Of a DNA stretch of 34,686 bases, positions 26,406 through 34,458 are shown one piece after another. The notes below the pieces were generated by a model. The model was not told the DNA's origin. It was given only the letters and a program-made list of their open reading frames with translations, and ran no database searches. Position 1 is the first letter of the stretch, and each line of letters starts with the position of its first letter. The DNA comes from Terriglobia bacterium (GTDB lineage: Bacteria; Acidobacteriota; Terriglobia; UBA7540), in assembly GCA_030041095.1 (NCBI GenBank), contig JASHON010000025.1, positions 1 through 34,686 of the forward strand, written 5' to 3'. A program made the position numbers and the translations under genes.

Positions 26406-26441
26406 TTTCCCCTCCAAGTCAGAGATGTATAGAGCAGAGGC

Positions 26442-26470
26442 AGTCTATCCGCACACCCCCCCCGTGTCAA
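26442..26470 (-). promoter_or_regulatory. Candidate promoter for the PEP-CTERM gene
   Basis: On the minus strand a perfect TTGACA (26470-26465) is followed after 17 bp by TAGACT (26447-26442), a four-of-six match to the -10 consensus. Transcription would start ~30 bp before the TTG start codon. Confidence 0.5.
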
Positions 26471-26485
26471 CAATTATTTCGGCAT

Positions 26486-27290
26486 CTTTTTTTAACATTT
26501 TTTAATTTCCGTGCTCCTTGAGGTGCTTAGTCATTTTTTCGCCACTTGACCGGCTATTTTTATGATCGCTTTATCTGCAATAGAATCAACAGAGTAAGTC
26601 ATATTTAAAGTCTGGATCGGTCGCGTATCCCTGAACTGGCCAACGGGACTCTGCCCTCTTACGTTTATCAATGAGCCTACAATTGGCCGGTTCACGGATC
26701 GGAAGCCACGCAGGAGTTGTCTTAATAGTTTTGTCACGAATTGCCGCGGATCTTTGAAGGCATTCCTAAGCAACACTTGCAACGCTCATTCCTCATCGGT
26801 ATATTGAACGGTTCGTCGGATTCCGCCCTGAAGGAACAAATCGCGGGAACCCGTAGATCCGAAGGCTGGTTCATGAGAACCCGAATTTTTGGGACAGTAT
26901 TGGGCTGTGTCGTAGCGTTAGGTATGCTCGGTGTCATAGGACCCCAGTCGGCAAGTCAAGCCAAGCCTGCCGGAGTGTCGTGGCTGTTGAGGGCCGACGT
27001 GTTGCGTTGGAGCGTGCACCAAGCAGGTAATTCAGAGCCGTCGTCTACCGCGGCGGTAGACACCGCTGAGGTGACCGTTCATCCCGAAACGCCTGGGCTA
27101 ACAATTCCACCCAGGTTTCTGGGCTTCAGCTACGAGGCCCCGGTGCTGGCAACGCGCTATTTCGAGTTCCGTCACACAGTTTTTGTGCACTTGCTTGCGA
27201 ATTTGGGGACAGGTGTGTTGCGATTCGGTGGCAACTCGGTTGAGTTCACTTACTGGTCTCGCCAGGGAACCGTCAAGGAGCCGAAGGAGC
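26486..27290 (+). repeat. Direct repeat copy 2 (~805 bp): GH79 upstream region and 5' gene end
   Basis: Counterpart of 24391-25195, displaced by 2095-2096 bp. Here the GH79 frame continues intact past the end of the repeat. Non-coding and coding parts are about equally similar to copy 1, so the duplication is recent. The non-coding 26486-26872 holds no convincing gene. Confidence 0.93.
26627..26699 (+). promoter_or_regulatory. Long conserved hairpin in the GH79 leader, copy 2
   Basis: Same structure as at 24531-24603. The only change within the arms is at the loop-proximal position (26644, C instead of T), which opens the last pair; the rest of both arms is unchanged, although several other positions in the leader differ between the copies. 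The hairpin ends 173 bp before the ATG of the intact gene. Confidence 0.5.
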
Positions 27291-28408
27291 GTGCGGTTCT
27301 TCATCCGAAGGATCTCAACCGGGTGTTTAAGTTCTCAAAAAAGGTAGGCTGGCCGGTAATCCTGGGATTAAATCTGGGGCATTACGATCCCAAGATGGCA
27401 GCCGATGAAGCAGCTTACGCGGTCAAGCGCGGCGGAAGCGATTTGCTTGCGCTGGAAATCGGTAACGAACCGGACTTGTTCATGTATAACGGATTGCGCC
27501 CGTCCGCCTGGGACTATGCGGACTATCTGCAGGAATTCAGAGCGTACATGCAGGCGATCCGTGCACGCTCGCCGGATGCTCCAATGTCGGGCCCGACGAC
27601 GTGCTGCAAGGCCGGACGGAAGTGGTATCCGCGGTTTCTTGTAGCCGAGGCGCCGCAGTTGATCATGGCGACATTTCACAACTATCCGTTGGGAGCGTCA
27701 CCGCACTTGCCGCGTAGTTCTCCTCGCTATCCCACCGTTCAGCGGTTACTCAGTGCGAAGTCGATGAATCAAGTGGCCGATGAGGTGCGACAACTGGTTC
27801 AAGATGCGCATGCGCACCATCTCCCCTTTCGAATGGCGGAAGCAAATTCTGAATCCTATGACGGAGGCGTGGACGGGCTGAGCAATGTTTTTGGCGCCGC
27901 ACTTTGGGGTGCGGACTATTGCTTTACGCTGGCCGAGCAAGGCGCTGTCGGCGTCAACTTCCACGGCGGCTTTCACCACGTCTACTTCAGCCCCATCCTT
28001 ATTGCTCACGGCCACTACTCGGCGCAGCCTCTCTACTACGGCATGCTGTTATTCCACGCTGCAACGCCGGGACGTCTTGTCCCCGTGGCTGTTCACACAC
28101 ACTCCAGCCTGACAGCCTATGGTGTTTTGGCTCCAAACGGCGAGTTGCACCTGGCCTTGATCAACAAAGACGAGCGAGCATCCGTTGAGGTGCGAATTGC
28201 AGGCGTTGCCAATTACCATCACGCCGTCGTCCTGCGGCTGACCGCTTCCTCAGTCAATGCCCAAACCGGGATTACCTTCGGCGGACATTCTGTCGAGCCG
28301 GACGGAAAGTGGTCGCCCGGTCCAGGCGAGCAGGTGGCGCAAAGTGGGGCAGTCTTCCATCTCCAATTACCCTCAGCAAGCGCCGCCTTGGTCAATTTTC
28401 GCCAATGA
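26873..28408 (+). CDS. GH79-type glycoside hydrolase (beta-glucuronidase-like), exported
   Basis: 511 residues. The ATG at 26873 has GAAGG seven bases upstream and starts a signal peptide (MRTRIFGTVLGCVVALGMLG). A longer frame from 26741 is rejected because copy 1 has a TAA and a 1-nt indel in that stretch. The fold is a (beta/alpha)8 barrel: FLGFSYEAPVL, then VLRFGGNSVEFTYW; the acid/base Glu199 lies in LEIGNEPDLF and the nucleophile Glu323 in RMAEANSESYDGG, both required for clan GH-A retaining enzymes. The last ~110 residues form the usual GH79 beta-sandwich (AYGVLAPNGELHLALINKD). Characterised GH79 enzymes, including one from Acidobacterium capsulatum, remove beta-glucuronic acid from plant or proteoglycan chains; the exact substrate here is open. 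It faces a GH9-type gene downstream. Confidence 0.9.
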   Translation: MRTRIFGTVLGCVVALGMLGVIGPQSASQAKPAGVSWLLRADVLRWSVHQAGNSEPSSTAAVDTAEVTVHPETPGLTIPPRFLGFSYEAPVLATRYFEFRHTVFVHLLANLGTGVLRFGGNSVEFTYWSRQGTVKEPKERAVLHPKDLNRVFKFSKKVGWPVILGLNLGHYDPKMAADEAAYAVKRGGSDLLALEIGNEPDLFMYNGLRPSAWDYADYLQEFRAYMQAIRARSPDAPMSGPTTCCKAGRKWYPRFLVAEAPQLIMATFHNYPLGASPHLPRSSPRYPTVQRLLSAKSMNQVADEVRQLVQDAHAHHLPFRMAEANSESYDGGVDGLSNVFGAALWGADYCFTLAEQGAVGVNFHGGFHHVYFSPILIAHGHYSAQPLYYGMLLFHAATPGRLVPVAVHTHSSLTAYGVLAPNGELHLALINKDERASVEVRIAGVANYHHAVVLRLTASSVNAQTGITFGGHSVEPDGKWSPGPGEQVAQSGAVFHLQLPSASAALVNFRQ

Positions 28409-28528
28409 ACGGCTAGGGCCTATTGAACCTTAATGGACCACCCGAACGGGGTGCGACGTGGCTACATCCACCACTCGCACGCCTTGAACTGGGTCAAGCA
28501 AGCTCGCGATACGCGCCGCAACGGGCGG

Positions 28529-30349
28529 TCATGATAGAGCCTCGAGCGTGGAAACGCTCCAAATGTAATAAGCGACGTGCGGACTCCAATACTCATTTGT
28601 TCGCCAGTCGAAGCCGTAATCCTGATCGAGCACCGGCTCATCTTGCGCGTTGCCTGCAATCCCGTTCATGATGCCGCCCGGGATTGGCCCCACAAACCTT
28701 GAATGCGGATAAGGATTGCGCATTCCCTCGCCAGTCATCAGGCAAGCGCCAAACGGATTTGCACCCATAACCCATTCGAGCTGCCGGTACGCAAGATCAA
28801 CATATCGTTTTCCGCCTCCTGGCCTCTCTTTCTCAATGACAGCAAAGCGAGCAGCAAGGAGCGCATAGTTTTCAAGGTGCGAATTGATACCTTGCCACCA
28901 AAACTGTTTTCGGACCGGCATGAAATAGCGGTACGTAAGCTTGCCGGCCAAGGGGCGGTAGGTTTCCGGAGTTGGCTGGCCAAGATAAAGGCCCGAAGGA
29001 ATAATGCGATACGGGTTGAGCTCGGACATGGGCAACACATACTCGTCCAGGTGCATGCGAACTGCATCCAACCACCGGCTACGGTCTGTAGCCTCCGGAA
29101 AAAGCTCGTAGAGAGCGAGTAGTGCGTAGGCCGGCATCGCTGGAAAGATTATGTTGAAGTATGGCGCGGGCGGCGAGCTGGCCGGCAGGAGTTGAGAGGC
29201 CCGCTCGTCTTCGGTCCAATAGCCGCGAACCCGGCGCTGGCCGGCGAAAAAGGCCGTCGCCTGGCGCGCCATCAGTTGCCGCCCCAGGCTCAAAGCTGCG
29301 GTACGGTATTGTGGCTGATTTGTAGCCCGGTAAAGCCCGCACGCGGCCAGGCACCACCACGTGTAGTCCAGCGTAGAGCCTTTGCGAGCCGAAGCGGTCC
29401 ACGCCCGGACCCCGGCCCTCAAGCAGAGCCGCGCATAGGCCGGGTCAGAAGGCCTGTAAAGCTGAGATGCCATCGCTTGCAAAGTGGCAAACATGGCGGC
29501 AATGTATTCCATCTTGGTTACATCAATATAGCGATCGTCCGCCGTGCCGGCAGTATTGTCCGTCCAATGATTATCGCTGTTGTCCCCGTTGACTCCACCC
29601 GCTACATCGTGCCAGATTTTGCCGTCGGTATCCTGCATTTTAAGGAAATAGCGGTTGCCGTGGCGAACTTCGTCGAGGATTCGTTCGTGGCTGAGATCGC
29701 CTGGTTGTGGATTCGAAATGTTGCGAACAAGGTTCAGCAAGGCGATGGCGTTGAGCATGGTCGCGTCCATCCACTTGCGCAGATCGCCGGCGTCGTGCCA
29801 GCCGCCCACCTCGTTCACATGCTCACCGGTGTCGCGGCGTCGCGCGTCGTCCAGGTGGCAAATCGGATGCACTCCCGGGACATCCACTCCGCACCGCTGG
29901 TATCGGTAATAGCCCACCGCCTTGGGCAGCGTCCGGCGCCACACGTCTTCACGGACGAAGAACGGCACGGAGCGCTCATTCCCCACGCTGACCTGGTAAA
30001 TATGGCCATCCATGCCCGCGCGATCGAGGTCCGTGAAGTCGCCGACGAGGCACGGCCCAAAATCCCCGTGAGTTAATGTCAGCGAGCGCCTGAAATGGAA
30101 GTTGGAAGAGCCGATGTCTCGTAGCAGGAATTCTTCCCGCGGCTGGGGCCCGGTCAGGCGCACAACGAGAATCTTCCTTCCCACGCGAGGGCGGAATCCC
30201 AAGTGATTTAACGCAAGGGTCGGGGTTTTCCGCGGAACATCCCGTTCCACCGGATCCGGCACAGCCGGGCCCGCCTGGCCTTCCAAAAGTGGCGGAAGCG
30301 CGGCGGCAGAAAGCGCAGGAAGCGTCCCCAGGAATTTTCTTCGATGCAT
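28529..30349 (-). CDS. GH9-type glycoside hydrolase with Tat-like signal peptide
   Basis: 606 residues. The ATG at 30349 follows AAAGGAGG; the TTG at 30373 overlaps that site and is rejected. The N-terminus HRRKFLGTLPALSAAALPPL is a twin-arginine signal (RRxFL). Residues ~45-135 are an Ig-like domain of the kind found before bacterial GH9 modules (LALNHLGFRPRVGRKILVVR). The catalytic (alpha/alpha)6 module follows: GGWHDAGDLRKWM carries the two aspartates of the DAGD motif (186 and 189) that activate water, WVMGANPFGACLMTG is the substrate-cleft motif, and the general-acid Glu lies near residue 586 in NEYWSPHVAYY. GH9 enzymes are inverting endo-glucanases or exo-glucosaminidases/glucosidases; which applies is not readable. 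It converges on the GH79 gene, 120 bp apart. Confidence 0.87.
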   Translation of the reverse strand: MHRRKFLGTLPALSAAALPPLLEGQAGPAVPDPVERDVPRKTPTLALNHLGFRPRVGRKILVVRLTGPQPREEFLLRDIGSSNFHFRRSLTLTHGDFGPCLVGDFTDLDRAGMDGHIYQVSVGNERSVPFFVREDVWRRTLPKAVGYYRYQRCGVDVPGVHPICHLDDARRRDTGEHVNEVGGWHDAGDLRKWMDATMLNAIALLNLVRNISNPQPGDLSHERILDEVRHGNRYFLKMQDTDGKIWHDVAGGVNGDNSDNHWTDNTAGTADDRYIDVTKMEYIAAMFATLQAMASQLYRPSDPAYARLCLRAGVRAWTASARKGSTLDYTWWCLAACGLYRATNQPQYRTAALSLGRQLMARQATAFFAGQRRVRGYWTEDERASQLLPASSPPAPYFNIIFPAMPAYALLALYELFPEATDRSRWLDAVRMHLDEYVLPMSELNPYRIIPSGLYLGQPTPETYRPLAGKLTYRYFMPVRKQFWWQGINSHLENYALLAARFAVIEKERPGGGKRYVDLAYRQLEWVMGANPFGACLMTGEGMRNPYPHSRFVGPIPGGIMNGIAGNAQDEPVLDQDYGFDWRTNEYWSPHVAYYIWSVSTLEALS

Positions 30350-30675
30350 AAACTTGCGGCCTCCTTTAGACAATTTTGCAGTGTTCGCCGACCCATGCTG
30401 CCACGGGCCGGCGGGCGGTTTGTCACGGCGCGCGGCTGCACTAACGGTTCCGGCGCCCAGTCACTCGATGCTCGCCCTATAGGTCTTTTCACGTGATACA
30501 ACGAAAATTGCTCTTTCCCACTTGAACAGGTTATGCGACAATTCCCTGGTTTTGCGAATAGCCCATTCTTCAGATCCCATGCTGCTTCCCGTTCAACCCG
30601 TCTGCGGCATCAGAAAATTCCTTGCCGAACGTGCTCTCGGGTGCGCAGATGCTGCATGGAGCTGCTAAAGTTTCG
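30350..30675. other. Intergenic region between divergent GH9 and permease genes
   Basis: No gene is seen in these 326 bp. It must contain the promoters of both flanking genes. A weak candidate for the permease is TTGCTC followed after 17 bp by TTATGC (about 30508-30536); nothing better stands out. The part next to the GH9 gene is GC-rich, the middle is AT-richer. Confidence 0.3.
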
Positions 30676-32922
30676 ATGGGAATAACATCCAAACCCGGTA
30701 ACCCCTCAAGGCCGCGCGTTTTGCTCGCGACAACCGCCATGCTTACTTTTATTTCGTTTTGGCGGGCTGCGGCGATTGTGCTCAACGATCTCGGCTCATC
30801 GGCGTTTTACGCGGGCGGCATCGCGGAACAGGCAGTCGGTCCGTCGGCTCCGTGGTTCATCCTGGCGGTCATGGTTTTCGCGGGCGGCGTTTGCCTGATG
30901 TACATGGAAAGCTGCAGCATGTTCGTGCGCGGTGGCGTTTATCGCGTGGTCAAGGAAGCCATGGGCGGCACGCTCGCCAAGTTTTCGGTTTCGGCGCTGA
31001 TGTTTGACTACGTCCTCACCGGGCCAATCAGCGGTGTTTCAGCCGGCCAGTATTTGGTTGGTTTCCTCAATGAGATTCTCCAGCGCACCGGTGTTCACTA
31101 CGTCTTTCCCACGAATGCTACTTCCGCAGCATTTGCGATTCTGGTGACTCTGTATTTCTGGCGGCAAAACATTAAAGGAATCGAGGAATCGAGCGAGAAG
31201 GCTGTTCGCATCATGCAGTTTACCACCGTTATGGTGGTGATTATGATCGGCTGGTGCGGCTACGCGATTTTGACGCGCGGAGGGCATTTGCCGCCGTGGC
31301 CGCGTCCGGCCAACCTGCATTTTTCGGTGAATGCCCAAGGCTGGTTGCGCTCGACTCGCTTGCCCGAAATGATTGGCATTATCGGAATCATGGTCGCCTT
31401 TGGGCACTCTGTGCTGGCCATGAGCGGACTTGAGACACTCGCCCAAGTCTACCGTGAGATTGAGCATCCGAAGCTTCCGAACCTTAAGAAAACCGGATTG
31501 GCCATCTTCGTTTACAGCACGGTATTCACTTCTTTGGTCTCATTTTTCGCTTATGCCATCATCCCGAACCAAAAGACGCGTCTGAGTTATAAAGACAACT
31601 TGATCGGAGGCTTGGCCATGAGTGTGCCGGGCCCTTACGTCTTTCGACTGGCCTTCCACGCCTTCGTGGTCGTGGTGGGCGTCATGATCCTGGCGGGGGC
31701 GGTCAACACAGCCATCGTTGGATCGAACGGCGTCCTCAACCGAGTGTCGGAAGACGGCGTGCTCGCGGACTGGTTCAGGCGGCCTCATTCCCGCTACGGC
31801 ACCTCGCACCGAATCATCAATCTTATTACCGGGCTGCAGATTCTGACCATCATTCTGAGCCGGGGCAATATCATCGTCCTCGGTGAAGCCTATGCCTTCG
31901 GCGTGATCTGGAGCTTCGCCATGAAGGGCCTGGCGGTGTTAGTCTTGCGGTTCACTGAGCCGGGCAAGCGGTCGTTCCAGGTACCGGTGAACGTCCGCCT
32001 GGGCCGGGCGGAGATACCGATTGGCCTGGCATTCGTGACCGTCCTCTTGTTTGCGACCGCCATCATAAATCTCTTTACCAAGGAGATTGCGACCGTTTCC
32101 GGCGTCGCATTCACGGCCTGCCTGTTCGCTGTTTTCAGCATCTCTGAGCACGTCAACCGGAGGCGAGGCGCTGAGAAAACTGAGCGCGACCAGTTCAACG
32201 TTGAGGCAGGTGAAGCTCTGAATCCAACAACCGTTGGGGTGCGGCCTGGAAACGCTCTGGTGCTGGCGCGTGATTACAATACTCTTTACCCTCTATCGTG
32301 CGTTCTGGAGCGGGTAAACCCTGCCCGTCAGGACGTGGTCGTCCTGCACATTCGAATCCTCATGCGTGGAGGCTCCGGCGAGCACGGGTTGTTCGTCGAT
32401 CAACTCTTCTCCGGCATGGAGCAGGAGCTCTTTACTAAGGCGCTGAACGTGGCAGAGAAGGCCGGCAAGACCATACATCTTGCAGTCGTTTCTGCTTCAG
32501 AGATCTGGGATGGCATCTTGAGATCCGCGCAGGCGATGCAGTCGAATACCGTCGTCCTTGGGCTCTCGCCGAAGGTGCCTCTAAGCGAAGAGGCCAGGCT
32601 TGCAGGCGAAGCTTGGGAACGTCTCGACGATCCTAAGCCCCAGCTCATGCTGGCGATTTACGCGCCGACGGGCCGTGAGGAAGCCATCTATCTCGGACCG
32701 CACCCTCCGCACCTCACTCCTAACGAAGTTGATCTCTTACATCGCATCTGGCTCCGTTTCAGCCAGGAGCTAGCTCCTGAGGAACTGCACCACCATGACG
32801 TCGTCCATTTTGCTCTCAATGAGCTGAAGGCCGAGATGGGCTCCGGCAAACACGATGAGGTATTGGAAAGGCTGCGGCAGCACCTGAACCAGATTAGGAG
32901 CCGCAGATGCCCGCCCAGCTAA
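30676..32922 (+). CDS. APC-family amino acid permease with C-terminal Usp-like domain
   Basis: 748 residues from the ATG at 30676; ATG 30649 and TTG 30622 are possible longer starts and none has a clear ribosome-binding site. Residues ~18-490 form the permease with about twelve membrane spans, starting LLATTAMLTFISFWRAAAIV and LNDLGSSAFYAGGIAEQAVG. The unwound-helix region typical of APC carriers is seen in YVLTGPISGVSAGQYLVGFL. After the last span (~residue 490) and a charged linker, residues ~524-645 form a universal-stress-protein-like alpha/beta domain (NALVLARDYNTLYPLSCVLE, VVLHIRIL, SNTVVLGLSPKVPLSEEA). Fusion of APC carriers to Usp domains is known and suggests nucleotide-linked control of uptake. 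A further helical tail ends the protein. Substrate unknown; inner membrane. Confidence 0.87.
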   Translation: MGITSKPGNPSRPRVLLATTAMLTFISFWRAAAIVLNDLGSSAFYAGGIAEQAVGPSAPWFILAVMVFAGGVCLMYMESCSMFVRGGVYRVVKEAMGGTLAKFSVSALMFDYVLTGPISGVSAGQYLVGFLNEILQRTGVHYVFPTNATSAAFAILVTLYFWRQNIKGIEESSEKAVRIMQFTTVMVVIMIGWCGYAILTRGGHLPPWPRPANLHFSVNAQGWLRSTRLPEMIGIIGIMVAFGHSVLAMSGLETLAQVYREIEHPKLPNLKKTGLAIFVYSTVFTSLVSFFAYAIIPNQKTRLSYKDNLIGGLAMSVPGPYVFRLAFHAFVVVVGVMILAGAVNTAIVGSNGVLNRVSEDGVLADWFRRPHSRYGTSHRIINLITGLQILTIILSRGNIIVLGEAYAFGVIWSFAMKGLAVLVLRFTEPGKRSFQVPVNVRLGRAEIPIGLAFVTVLLFATAIINLFTKEIATVSGVAFTACLFAVFSISEHVNRRRGAEKTERDQFNVEAGEALNPTTVGVRPGNALVLARDYNTLYPLSCVLERVNPARQDVVVLHIRILMRGGSGEHGLFVDQLFSGMEQELFTKALNVAEKAGKTIHLAVVSASEIWDGILRSAQAMQSNTVVLGLSPKVPLSEEARLAGEAWERLDDPKPQLMLAIYAPTGREEAIYLGPHPPHLTPNEVDLLHRIWLRFSQELAPEELHHHDVVHFALNELKAEMGSGKHDEVLERLRQHLNQIRSRRCPPS

Positions 32923-32942
32923 GTGTGTTCTGAGTGCCAGTG

Positions 32943-32965
32943 ACACACCAAGGGCATTGGTGTGT
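32943..32965 (+). terminator. Candidate terminator hairpin after the permease
   Basis: ACACACCAA and TTGGTGTGT form a perfect 9-bp stem with a 5-nt loop, 20 bp past the permease stop codon. No T-run follows. GTGTGT at 32925-32930 could pair with the left arm instead. Confidence 0.48.
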
Positions 32966-33042
32966 GGGAGTGTAATCCCTCGACGAAGGCGTTGGCTCCT
33001 GCGAGCGCCAGTTGTGCCGGCTTCAACAACCCCGGCCTCGGG

Positions 33043-33246
33043 CTAGCGGCGAACACTCATCCGCGCCGCGTCTAACTCATAGCCCTCGTCTCGCATGATA
33101 TTCTGCACTGCGGAGCGGAGGGCCGGCTCGTCCGCATTCTTGGGAACATCAGAATGGCGCCTAATTACTTCATCACCGGCTTGAATACGAACCACCCACT
33201 TGCCTTTCTCTTTATCCCAGAAGACTTCTACAGAATCGGCTTGCAT
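33043..33246 (-). CDS. Small cytoplasmic protein, DUF2188-like appearance
   Basis: 67 residues from the ATG at 33246, which has GGGAGGA five bases upstream, one of the best ribosome-binding sites in the window. The sequence has short beta-strands and a helix (VEVFWDKEKGKWVVRIQAGD, then PALRSAVQNIMRDEGYELDA), is charged, and has no signal peptide or membrane span. The W-x-V-x-I strand followed by a helix recalls DUF2188-type small proteins, but this is only a resemblance. It stands alone on its strand. The strong start signal and balanced composition make a real gene likely. Confidence 0.65.
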   Translation of the reverse strand: MQADSVEVFWDKEKGKWVVRIQAGDEVIRRHSDVPKNADEPALRSAVQNIMRDEGYELDAARMSVRR

Positions 33247-33886
33247 GGTGTCCTCCCGCGGGGGCAGGGATCAACTCCTCTTGACGCAGTTTATCCTGCG
33301 AGCCGGAAATTTTCCAAGGCTTGTTGAGCATTAGATGAGAAGAAAGCCAGGTAAAACGGTCAGCGCCCTTTTCAGAGACCCGGGTGGCATGAACACCTGA
33401 GGCGGCGCGCACGGCACGCCGGCTCCCGCGGAGCACAGTTCTTCATTCACGCTGAAGAGCTGGTCCGCGTGGATGGGCTCGGTCAGGCAGGCGGCAATCC
33501 TCAATTCCCGCCAGCGCCCTGCATCGCCACGCCGCCTGGCCGGGCCAGCAGGGTACTCTCAGGTTCTTGACGATAATAGGCTACTTAGATATACTAGTCT
33601 CTCCAGGCTTGTGCCTGCGGACGCGTGTCTGCCGGCGATTCCGGCGAGCCCTATGGCTCCTGGCGGGCCGGCAGCGGTGGCGGCCTGCCTTTTCACTATC
33701 CTATGGAGACTGCCGGATGGTCGTTTTCGAAGCTGGACCGCGTGGCTCCCCTGGGTTGGCCGTCCAGCCTGGCGAAACGCAGCCGGTACAAGTAGCGTGC
33801 GGCCAAGCCTCCGGACCTGCTGCTGGGAACATGTAAATGCGAGAGGTAATGAACGTTGCTGGGACCACGTGGCAGCAAAAAACGAT
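33247..33886. other. Gene-poor region without recognisable coding sequence
   Basis: Several open frames cross this region on both strands (for example 33473-33904 plus and 33559-33972 minus), but they are rich in Arg, Trp, Pro and Cys, have no good start signals and overlap each other. No family is recognised. It is GC-rich with many small inverted repeats and looks like decayed or intergenic DNA leading into the repeat array. Confidence 0.4.
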
Positions 33887-34015
33887 GACCAACAATCCCA
33901 GTAAATTGCTGAAAATAAACGACCGAGATAAACCCAGAGACCAACAATCCCAGTAAATTGATGAAAATGCAATGGTTATCGGCATTCACCGTGTTATATC
34001 CCAGCAAGGTGTTGA
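33887..34015. repeat. Tandem repeat with 52-bp period (two good units, one decayed)
   Basis: A 30-bp core starting GACCAACAATCCCAGTAAAT occurs at 33887-33916 and 33939-33968 with one mismatch (C/A at core position 23). A third, decayed core (ATCCCAGCAAGGTGTTGAAAA, from 33998) keeps the register at 51 bp. The 22-bp stretches between cores differ. The AT-rich content contrasts with the surrounding DNA. The period is not a multiple of three, so it is not a protein repeat, and the spacing is short for a CRISPR array. Confidence 0.7.
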
Positions 34016-34090
34016 AAACACAACAATTAGTCAATACAGCTCTTGCGCACGGAAGGCGCCGTTGGACTCCAGATCTTCGGAAGGACCCAT

Positions 34091-34356
34091 CCGGATGGCA
34101 CAGGCCACTTCACCTTCACGGGCGTGCCGGCCCGAAGTTTTGGCACAAGTCGGCCGTGACGGATGGAAAGGGGCGGTTCGCGTTCAACGGCCTCGCGCCA
34201 AGTGGATACGCGCTGCGTGCCTGGCAGCAACTTCCCGATGATTTCGGCGATCCCGCGCTGTTCCCGTCATTCATGTCGAAAGGCGCGGATGCGAACGTGA
34301 GCGAGAGAAGCGGGCTTCAGGTAACGTTACAGATGAACGGCGGAGAGGAAAGCGGC
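34091..34356 (+). pseudogene. Fragment of a carboxypeptidase-regulatory-like domain protein, frameshifted
   Basis: From ~34141 the plus strand encodes VTDGKGRFAFNGLAPSGYAL followed by RAWQQLPDDFGDPALFPSFM and a short beta-strand (SGLQVTLQM). This matches the C-terminal end of Acidobacteriota proteins with a carboxypeptidase-regulatory-like domain. Just upstream, in another frame (34091-34156), PDGTGHFTFTGVPARSF looks like the preceding part of such a domain, ending in a stop. No start codon with a ribosome-binding site is found and the upstream sequence is the 52-bp repeat array, so this is a broken remnant. It may point to an expanded family once present here. Confidence 0.45.
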
Positions 34357-34458
34357 GAAGTGAGGGAGTCGCCATGTGAAGTGCGCGCTATAAGCCTTCT
34401 TGCTTGCGCCAATGCCCCGGACGGCGCCATGTCCCGACGTGCTGTTCATCAGAGCGGG

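Noticed and set aside
26741-26872. Longer N-terminus for the GH79 gene
   Set aside because: The same stretch in copy 1 carries a TAA and a frameshift, while the ATG at 26873 has a ribosome-binding site and starts a signal peptide.
33473-33972. Overlapping ORFs on both strands (143, 137 and 112 residues)
   Set aside because: Skewed amino-acid content, no ribosome-binding sites, mutual overlap, and they run through the 52-bp repeat, whose period shifts the frame.
33887-34015. CRISPR array
   Set aside because: Only two good repeats, 22-bp intervals, no clear repeat dyad and no cas genes; kept as a tandem repeat of unknown type.
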